This document shows, piece after piece, positions 57,457 to 64,000 of a stretch of 64,000 nt of DNA (within the stretch, counting starts at the first letter, position 1; every line of letters starts with the position of its first letter). Position numbers and translations under genes: made by a program. Source of the stretch: Nemertoderma westbladi (lineage: Eukaryota; Xenacoelomorpha; Nemertodermatida; Nemertodermatidae). Where the stretch lies: NCBI GenBank assembly GCA_032718475.1, contig JAUCBJ010008288.1, positions 1 through 64,000 of the forward strand, written 5' to 3'. The notes under the pieces were generated by a model. The model ran no database searches. It was not told the origin of the DNA and saw only the letters and a list, made by a program, of their open reading frames with translations.

Positions 57457-58230
57457 ATGACGGAGTTGATAGAAGATGATCTTGGTATTAGGGAGCGATA
57501 TACTCTACCTTTACAAGCATTTGTGGATAGCTTAATACGCGGTGAAGCCGATCCAACCATTACAGAGGACGATGGTCGTTATATCGAACCGCCGATGTCC
57601 CAAGAGCAACTTGCGCGTGAATTGGATTATCGAAAATTCACCGCTCGCTATACGAATCGTAATGGTACGTATATGGACTTCTTAACTACCGGCCATCCTA
57701 TCGATTTACATGATACGGACGATGTAGATACAGAGAGGGAAATGGTTCTATTTAAATATCATACCCAGCGGAGTCGTAACGATAAACCGAGAATAGATCA
57801 TGAAAATTCTATTCGTAATAGACTGGAAAGAGAAAACGTTGAAGAACCGGATAAACGCATCGACTTCAACGAATACCTAGAATTTTTGAGAGAAACCTAT
57901 CTCAACATCGCCAGTCAGCAGAACCTAGAGACACGATATCCTCAAGGTATACATCATGACCCTGTGGTAGAACTCAAACGGCTCTATTTCACTATGATGT
58001 ATCTTACCGCCGATCGTCCACTACCTGTTATCCCGGATAGTTTTGAACAAATGGAAGAATATTGCAAAACTGGAGAACGATCACCCGCGTTTCCTCTGCA
58101 GGACGTACGTCTTTGGTATTATTGTGACGAATGCCCTAGACCCAACCAACAAACTGAAAGACATAAACATCCGCGGAGACGTTGCGCTAAACACAGCTTT
58201 ACGCGTTACACTTACGGGAGTTTCGAGTGA
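57457..58230 (+). CDS. Accessory ORF A: acidic protein with C-terminal zinc motif
   Basis: 257 codons from ATG 57457. Not recognised. The N-terminus is acidic (MTELIEDDLGIRERY, TITEDDGRYIEPP), the middle is charged and helical (RIDFNEYLEFLRETYLNIAS), and the C-terminus has CDECPRP...RRRCAKH, a C-x2-C-x15-C-x2-H cluster likely to bind zinc. It ends in TGA at 58228-58230. The same frame continues without a stop for 19 codons to the ATG of ORF B, so A and B may be one protein of about 1,080 residues split by a single UGA. Neither a signal peptide nor a membrane segment is seen, arguing against an envelope protein. Confidence 0.8.
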   Translation: MTELIEDDLGIRERYTLPLQAFVDSLIRGEADPTITEDDGRYIEPPMSQEQLARELDYRKFTARYTNRNGTYMDFLTTGHPIDLHDTDDVDTEREMVLFKYHTQRSRNDKPRIDHENSIRNRLERENVEEPDKRIDFNEYLEFLRETYLNIASQQNLETRYPQGIHHDPVVELKRLYFTMMYLTADRPLPVIPDSFEQMEEYCKTGERSPAFPLQDVRLWYYCDECPRPNQQTERHKHPRRRCAKHSFTRYTYGSFE

Positions 58231-58287
58231 AACCTGTTCGACGTACCACCTACGATCGCTCGTCTTAAACGATCACTGAATAAACCC

Positions 58288-60708
58288 ATGATCAGAGTTC
58301 CGGAATACTCGGTCAGGCCTCCTCATTCCCTAGTGAGACCTCAAACTCTTGATCCTAACAGTATCACTGATCCTCCCGAACTATATTCCCTGTTCAAAGA
58401 CTTAGTGTTACCCGAACAATTAATCGGTGGTGCTCCGGTAGTGGGTTCGTTAGACATTCGCCCATCCTACTTAGCCGGATTGGGACGCGGGCAGCTAATA
58501 TCGCCCTTTGATCCTTACAATCGTCCAGGATTAAATCCGATGCAACCCGCCACGGAAGTCGAGGAGAGCGTTATAAGAAACGCTTTAGACGCTATTCGAC
58601 AGAAGATCGGAAAGGGAACACAAGATTGTTTAGAGAAACGTAAATTACAACAACAAGTCCAATCGGTGAAGGACTTAGCCTTGCCACAGTTCGATAGAGA
58701 AATCCAAAACCTCGAGGAGGACATCGAGCTTGGACTCACATATTCTCTACAAGAATTTTTAGATGAACGCTTACAGAGACAAGCGGAAGAAAATCTACTC
58801 GAAGAGAAACACACGAAAATGGACGAGAGAGAAGAAGCCGCTTTAGCCCAACCTGAAGCTCAAATCCTTATGACGGATCTCTACTCTAAAACCGTCCGTC
58901 ATCCCTTGATGATTCCACATTTCGGAGACAAACTCTTCGCGATGATACAACCTCAACCGGTTGATATCAGTACAGGATCGCAAAATCTTATCGCTGACGC
59001 CCCTATGTTACAGCGTCCGCCGATCGAGGCTGCTCGTGTTGATGGTATACTCGTTGAACCTCCGGACAATCGAGCGGATCTTGTCCGTCGTATGGTACAC
59101 GATGTCAACATATGCGCTAGACCTTTACAGAACTCGTTTTATGGGATTAAAGACCACCCTTATTACGTTAATCTGACTCAAAATTATATGGTAAAACCAG
59201 AAGACCCGACGCATAATTTAAAGTTTCTACCACTAATAAATCCTCTAGACATTGTCGAACTCGAACAATTGCAGAAACATCTGGATCAGTTAGTAAAGGT
59301 AAACTCATTTAGAAAACCATATAACATTTCTCGAATCGAGAAGGATATAGAACCTCCTTATAATCTCGATGGATTTATTAAAACTCGATTAGTCCATTGG
59401 AATCTAGATGTATTATTTGAAGAAGAGAAAATACAAAGATATGGAAATGTGGAGACGTATACCACTCGGCACATGAAGTATAGTGATCTCCCTGACGCTA
59501 ACCAATGCGCCACCTTGTGGCATCCAGTAGGAATGACCCTAGAGAACGCCACCAAGGAGTGGAATGAAACTCTTAATGTTATTGAGATGTATGGAGTTGT
59601 CACCTACGATAATGAAGGTAGCGTTCCGGTCGGAGAACTAGGAACTACGCGCATGATCCACATACGTGGATTAGCTGGTTCTACCCACGTGTTTACTCGA
59701 GCGTGTTCCGACGTGATTGATTATTCCTTTGAAACTCTCACCGAAACACAAAGGAATCTCCGACATGGACAATTCGAACTCGCGCAGCGTTACGTCATTG
59801 ACACCGAACACAAACCGGCCATGGGTATCGATGGATCGATGTTACCCCAGCCCGTACTCGAGATGTTGTTCAACGAAAGAATCCTTAAAATCGGCTCAGC
59901 TGTTTATGGAGATCTCCAAAACGACTTTCGGAATATGGAGAACATTCCATACCCTTTCGTTGATACTCAGCTGATTGCTCCCTGGGCAGAAGGTCGAGGT
60001 TTCTTCCGCACCATGTATGCTAATACGTCTAGCAACATTACAAAGGTGCAACGAACTTCCATCGGACATCTTGCATTTCAGGAATATGGATGGAATTTCA
60101 AAGTCGGAAATCCCATCAACTATCAACAAGTATACGGAGATCATTATTCTCGATTATACTTTGATGGACCATTGACCGCACCTGGCGCCGTGTATAGCTT
60201 CATGAGTGTTCCACTCCGTCCCTCCTTAGCTATCTACACGATCTTTGAAAACACCGCACTTGCCGGTTGGCTAGCCGATGTGTGCAGTCGTACTATACGC
60301 GCCCATCCATTAATACTTGGGACCAAACTCGCTAAGCTAGATGAACATAATAAATTCATCCGCTTCGAATGTTTCCGGCGATTTTTAACCCCGTTCCGCA
60401 ACGTGGATAGCCAATTTAAAGACCGCGCTTTGACCAAGCTCAGCCTAAGAAACTCAGCTGCAGAGAAGTTGGATAGCGCTGGATTCGCCATTTTCAAAGA
60501 GATTTGTATATCGAACTTGCACTCCTCTGTTATACAAAGACCTCGAATCCCCACAGGTTATTCTGTCGTGGAAATTCAGACAATAGGTCCAATTGAAGAG
60601 ACAGACACGCCCACCTCAGCTATGCACTTGGAAGACGAACCAATATGTCTAGAATCTGAGGAGATTCAGCCTATCGGCCCCGGAACAGCGACAACGATTA
60701 CATCATAG
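58288..60708 (+). CDS. Accessory ORF B: DEDD-type 3'-5' exonuclease-like protein
   Basis: 806 codons. Residues about 85-195 are highly charged and helical (EEDIELGLTYSLQEFLDERL), probably a coiled coil. Residues about 430-640 look like a DnaQ/WRN-type 3'-5' exonuclease. Exo I is VTYDNEGS (D441, E443), followed by MIHIRGLAGSTHVF like the usual second strand. Exo II is LFNERILKIGSAVYGDLQ (D542) with a VDTQLIA follow-up. Exo III is QVYGDHYSRLYF (D618). The Tyr or His normally four or five residues before the last Asp is not in the classical position, so activity is uncertain. The C-terminus has a conserved-looking block and an acidic tail. DEDD exonuclease ORFs have been reported as third ORFs in bdelloid rotifer LTR retrotransposons; to my knowledge not as part of such a giant BEL element. 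Role in 3'-end or cDNA processing is inference. Confidence 0.72.
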   Translation: MIRVPEYSVRPPHSLVRPQTLDPNSITDPPELYSLFKDLVLPEQLIGGAPVVGSLDIRPSYLAGLGRGQLISPFDPYNRPGLNPMQPATEVEESVIRNALDAIRQKIGKGTQDCLEKRKLQQQVQSVKDLALPQFDREIQNLEEDIELGLTYSLQEFLDERLQRQAEENLLEEKHTKMDEREEAALAQPEAQILMTDLYSKTVRHPLMIPHFGDKLFAMIQPQPVDISTGSQNLIADAPMLQRPPIEAARVDGILVEPPDNRADLVRRMVHDVNICARPLQNSFYGIKDHPYYVNLTQNYMVKPEDPTHNLKFLPLINPLDIVELEQLQKHLDQLVKVNSFRKPYNISRIEKDIEPPYNLDGFIKTRLVHWNLDVLFEEEKIQRYGNVETYTTRHMKYSDLPDANQCATLWHPVGMTLENATKEWNETLNVIEMYGVVTYDNEGSVPVGELGTTRMIHIRGLAGSTHVFTRACSDVIDYSFETLTETQRNLRHGQFELAQRYVIDTEHKPAMGIDGSMLPQPVLEMLFNERILKIGSAVYGDLQNDFRNMENIPYPFVDTQLIAPWAEGRGFFRTMYANTSSNITKVQRTSIGHLAFQEYGWNFKVGNPINYQQVYGDHYSRLYFDGPLTAPGAVYSFMSVPLRPSLAIYTIFENTALAGWLADVCSRTIRAHPLILGTKLAKLDEHNKFIRFECFRRFLTPFRNVDSQFKDRALTKLSLRNSAAEKLDSAGFAIFKEICISNLHSSVIQRPRIPTGYSVVEIQTIGPIEETDTPTSAMHLEDEPICLESEEIQPIGPGTATTITS

Positions 60709-61709
60709 AATGGTATCAAGGTCCACAGTGTCTCACTGCGTACGATTATCGACATGCCAACTATGTTTCTAGGCAACGTTGTCGGTTATGCGCATCGAGA
60801 GACCATGATACGCCCATGGACACAAACGTCCGCTGTTCCTATTTCCAAGAACAACCGACGATGGAAATTTATTGCGCATATTGCAGACTTAACAACTTGC
60901 ATATTTTTGCGGTTTGCCCTCAATTTATGACTCAATGTCACCATTGTCAACTAAAGGGACACGCCAGTTTCGATTGCCCCTTTAATCACGATTTGGAAAG
61001 CGTAGATGAAATGATCACACTACGTTACATCAGAGCTTGGGAAGCGAACGCTGATTTACATTGTGATTCGCGCCATCGCTATTATCCTGGACGCGCTTAC
61101 GAAGGAGTTTATGCGTTCCATCCTTATCTATTCGCTTCTGTCGAACAGAAATCACGCATATCGAGTTACGAACTACTGAAGCGCGTCGGAGAATGTATTT
61201 CAACCAAGTTCGTACGCAAATTTCTTAGGAGTGTTAATCCTAGCGACCTTCATTCCTATAACTTAATCAATTATATCCGTCAGGATCCGGACTATGGAGA
61301 CTTATTTGTTAACTCACACCCCGAGTTACAGGAAGTATATCGACGGCCTTACGAATACCGAGCCCGCGAACGCGAGTTGGAAAGAACCATTAAACCCAGG
61401 AGGTTTCTGACTGCCTATGGTCCACCCACGGCTCTCGTTCAGACCACTCGTAAAGGACCCGTAAGAGCGGCTGTCCTAAAACGCGCTCTCAAGGCCGTTA
61501 GACCCCTCTCCCCAGACGTTGATGTCAATCAACCCGGTACTTCGACTGGCGGATACACCGACCATAATCCTACACCCTCTGATGCAATCATATTGCACCC
61601 TTCACCCCGGAGTTATAGCCCTCCTTGTAAAGTGGCTCGCCCCAAAGAGAAAAGGACTCTGGCCAGCTTTAAAAAACTGCGTAAACGCCGTCCGCGCAAG
61701 AAAGACTAA
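60660..61709 (+). CDS. Accessory ORF C: zinc-knuckle, basic-tailed nucleic-acid-binding protein
   Basis: From ATG 60816 there are 297 codons, but the frame is open back to 60660, overlapping the end of ORF B by about 48 bases in the -1 frame, and the upstream codons look like protein (including a further CRLC pair). Zinc motifs: CAYCRLNNLHIFAVC (C-x2-C-x5-H-x4-C) and CHHCQLKGHASFDC (canonical C-x2-C-x4-H-x4-C). The middle is helical with no known domain. The C-terminus is strongly basic (KKLRKRRPRKKD), suitable for nuclear import or RNA binding. Expression by -1 frameshifting from ORF B or by splicing is possible; no classical slippery heptamer was seen. Probably a second nucleocapsid-like protein. 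Confidence 0.75.
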   Translation, partial: GDSAYRPRNSDNDYIIEWYQGPQCLTAYDYRHANYVSRQRCRLCASRDHDTPMDTNVRCSYFQEQPTMEIYCAYCRLNNLHIFAVCPQFMTQCHHCQLKGHASFDCPFNHDLESVDEMITLRYIRAWEANADLHCDSRHRYYPGRAYEGVYAFHPYLFASVEQKSRISSYELLKRVGECISTKFVRKFLRSVNPSDLHSYNLINYIRQDPDYGDLFVNSHPELQEVYRRPYEYRARERELERTIKPRRFLTAYGPPTALVQTTRKGPVRAAVLKRALKAVRPLSPDVDVNQPGTSTGGYTDHNPTPSDAIILHPSPRSYSPPCKVARPKEKRTLASFKKLRKRRPRKKD

Positions 61710-61787
61710 CTGTTTAGAGTATTTACATATATTAGAAACTGTGATTTTTGTATATTTATAGACTTGAATCCCATTTTCTGGGAGCGG

Positions 61788-62973
61788 TGTAAAAGCTTTT
61801 GCGGATATAATCAGTCCCCTCGCCCGCAAAGTACCGTTATAGGTGTTTTAACGGACATAAAAGTCATTATTCTATATGGGTGCTTTGGAGGACATGGTAA
61901 GACATAAAACCCGCAATGCGTCAAATACTCTAGCACAGCTTAGCCTTGATGATTTAGATTACGACATCTAACAGCTGGTTGCTGGCATGGAAACGGCCAT
62001 TGGACACATGGTTCTTTGTTTAGCTTAACAGCCAATCAGAGCGATTTTTTCTGTCGATGTGGAGATATTTGGCAGATCGTGCTAGGAGTGTTCAGTCTTA
62101 CTGTTTTTTCTTGATACTGTTGTGTTGTTTCTATCTAGGCCAGGAACACCGGCTCTAGAGTCAATTCGTTACAGACTTTAGGAGAAACATTAGTAGGCTT
62201 AGATTATAGAACGTATAACTGTTATCAGTGCAACACGGCACATACATTGTCATATCATATCTTAACCTACCGTCTTAATGCTTTTTACTGTTGTTATTAT
62301 TTTGTAACAGTTGGTTGAATATTATTTGGAAAACATCTATAAAGAACCCAAATTTCGCAATTTTCTTGATACACTACAGGTTAGAGAGACAGGTTATATA
62401 CATATAGCGATTGCGACTTATATTATCGTGGTTTGTAGTGAGTTTAATGCTATTTGATAGGCACTACATGAGTCAATTGCTGTTCTCTTTATATATGATA
62501 AAATTCATTGACGGTCGGCAGATTAGTGTGCAGCATTGTGTGTTACCGGTAGTGTGCATGATTGTGACTGATAACTAAGCATTTCCTAAAGAATGCGCCT
62601 CATACGTGAATCATAAGCCTTACCGACTTACCGTTGTGTTTAGTATAAGTCATATCTCTGTTTACCTAGATAGAGCGCCACGTCCTAAAGGAACTGTTAA
62701 TATTTCCCGAAAGTGAATAATATTAGTCAGAAATTATTTATTAACGATCAATCTAATAATACAGTAAGCTTACACTGCAATAACAATCTAAGCCCTCAGA
62801 ATCCAGTCTCCCGGGTATATCCAGCGGGTGAATGGACGCGCACTAGGCTGGCTTCTGCTAATGTTGTGTTTATTGGTATTAAATATTTGTCAATTTCTAA
62901 AGTCTATTTATAAACCAAAAGACATATAAATTTTGGCAGGTTAAACTGCTAAAGGTCTTCAAAAGCGCGTACA
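61788..62973 (+). repeat. 3' LTR of the giant element
   Basis: 1,186 bp, preceded by GGGAGCGG and followed by the GGTAT target duplication. Confidence 0.92.
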
Positions 62974-63063
62974 GGTATTACACAAACACCTTCGGTGGGG
63001 GGTGGTGGGTGGTGGTTATGAGTTTGGTGCGTTTGTGAACGTTTTATAAAACGTCAATAGTAG

Positions 63064-63989
63064 CTATTTGCGTAGCCTTAGGGGCAGTCGGATGGTTCTC
63101 CCCAAACGGGTGTGGATAACGCTTGGGGGCGCCACGTGTGGGGTAGGTGTCGGTGACTGCACATGGGCTGGCGCCAGTGGGGTGCGACTGACAGCCTCAC
63201 TCCAAGTAGCCGCAATGGCGTCGAGTTGGTGGAAGGTTTTATGCCACTTCTCATCGACGACGCGACGCAGTGAAGTGGACGGGGAGGGAATCGTGGATGT
63301 TGTGGCCATAAAGCAGTTTGGTGGGTGAGTGTCCACCGTAATGTGGGGTGTTATGGAATGCGAGTATCCCTTGCGCTATCCTGCCTGAATCGAGTTTGGT
63401 TCCATTAATTATTTCTTTACTACCTTCATGGCGGCCTCGGCACGACCGTTGCGTTGGTGCGTGGAAGGTGGGGGCTGGATGGTTCCAGGGTGACGCCCCA
63501 CTGCTGGAGAAATTGTTTTACCTCCTCTGAAACGAGTTGTGTTCCTCCATCTGAGTGGAAGATGGTAGGCACAGATGTGGTGTGCAACAGCTGTCGTAGG
63601 CAGATCATGATGGGGGTCGACGTTGTGTTTGAGTTCAGGAGGAATAACGTCAGCCATCTGGTGAACTCATCAGTGACAATGAGGTAGTGGATCTGTTCGA
63701 CCTGGACGAGGTCGGCATGGGCGTGTCAGAATGGGCGAGTCGCATCGGTGTTGCGTTGCAGTGGTTCCACCATGTGGGATGGGAGGGTTGTCTGGTAAGA
63801 TTGGCACAGCTCTACCGCCTGTTTGATGTCATGGTCGATAGAGGGCCAACAAACGGATCTCCTGTCTCGATCCTGGGTCTTGTTGAGGCCTTGGTTGGTG
63901 GCGTGTTGCTGGTGGAGGGTCTCCAGACGCATCTCCACTGGGATGTAGAGCTGTGTTACATGGAGGATGATGCCATCGTGGATCATCAT
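63064..63989 (-). pseudogene. Decayed Ty3/gypsy integrase fragment
   Basis: Minus strand, in several frames. 63726-63989 is the zinc-binding domain: LHQQHATNQGLNKTQDRDRR and VCWPSIDHDIKQAVELCQSY, where the final Cys of the HHCC motif is Tyr. 63409-63687 carries the core with HSDGGTQLVSEEVKQFLQQW (second Asp) and NGRAEAAMKVVKK (catalytic Glu region) in shifted frames. 63064-63336 is a Pro/Thr-rich C-terminal tail. At least two frameshifts; no active product expected. The element continues beyond the right edge of the window. Confidence 0.8.
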
Positions 63990-64000
63990 TTCAGTGCAGT

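Larger units (their letters stand above)
44450..62973 (+). mobile_element. Giant 18.5-kb BEL/Pao LTR element with extra exonuclease and zinc-knuckle genes
   Basis: Bounded by direct repeats 44450-45631 (1,182 bp) and 61788-62973 (1,186 bp), both starting TGTAAAAGCTTTTGCGG and ending GCGCGTACA. GGTAT flanks both sides (44445-44449 and 62974-62978), an exact 5-bp target duplication. By eye the LTRs differ at about six positions and one 4-bp indel, so the insertion is recent. Order: leader with repeats, gag, protease, RT, RNase H, integrase (BEL/Pao type), a 1.6-kb spacer, three accessory reading frames, and a purine-rich tract (GGGAGCGG) next to the 3' LTR. No TGG-type primer-binding site follows the 5' LTR (it continues ATAACAG), which is unusual. 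Typical BEL/Pao elements are 5-10 kb. Confidence 0.93.

Noticed and set aside
37057-58230. Alternative nuclear genetic code reading UGA as an amino acid
   Set aside because: LRRC9 (about 1,423 codons) and the GPCR exons contain no in-frame TGA and use TGG for Trp, and the integrase ORF ends at TGA.
57457-61709. Accessory block of the giant element as an envelope gene
   Set aside because: No signal peptide, no transmembrane helix, no furin-like site; the frames instead show zinc motifs and exonuclease blocks.
1-64000. tRNA, rRNA or snRNA genes
   Set aside because: No cloverleaf with A/B boxes, rRNA core or snRNA motif was recognised by eye; a tRNAscan or Rfam run would be needed to exclude small ones.

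Overview
The window is animal nuclear DNA. It has split genes with canonical GT/AG introns, a near-complete LRRC9 (leucine-rich repeat containing 9) gene, three consecutive exons of a class A G-protein-coupled receptor, and several classes of metazoan retrotransposon (Ty3/gypsy, BEL/Pao, non-LTR). The AT-rich, repeat-dense character and the recurring TAGGCCTA and ACCGGT motifs suggest a marine invertebrate, perhaps a deuterostome. I cannot fix the phylum from sequence alone, and there is no prokaryotic or viral gene organisation.

Layout. 1-6.7 kb is a rearranged mosaic of decayed Ty3/gypsy pol fragments in three copies, with an inverted repeat interrupted by a 698-bp TA-flanked MITE and the end of a LINE ORF. 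6.7-11.2 kb is largely gene-free. 11259-19587 is LRRC9 on the + strand: four exons, about 1,423 codons after allowing for one single-base frameshift. Its last intron starts with about 31 tandem copies of its own 5' splice site and ends with a 64-bp duplication of its 3' splice site. 20.3-25.5 kb holds a possible hAT-like element, a LINE RT fragment, a two-monomer minisatellite and a fold-back element whose arms are built of 21-bp hairpin units around an integrase remnant. 25972-29536 is a non-autonomous LTR element. 30.3-41.7 kb is a 49-bp-period minisatellite split by a 5'-truncated non-LTR retrotransposon and by a complete 6.6-kb BEL/Pao element (minus strand) with exact 5-bp target duplications. 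42168-43648 carries the GPCR exons (minus strand).

The most striking object is at 44450-62973: an 18.5-kb LTR element with about 1.18-kb LTRs differing at only about six sites plus one 4-bp indel, flanked by the direct repeat GGTAT. After a normal BEL/Pao gag-pol (zinc knuckles, DSG protease, YMDD RT, RNase H, DDE integrase) it carries an extra coding block of about 4.3 kb. That block contains a zinc-binding N-terminal ORF, an 806-codon ORF with a DEDD-type 3'-5' exonuclease signature in the same frame after one UGA, and a basic zinc-knuckle protein in the -1 frame. It has no envelope features. The final kilobase is a decayed Ty3/gypsy integrase on the minus strand.

Across both BEL/Pao elements, all five single in-frame stops that interrupt otherwise continuous frames are TGA. 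This could be CpG decay (CGA to TGA) or UGA readthrough. LRRC9 and the GPCR are host genes; most other coding capacity belongs to mobile elements.
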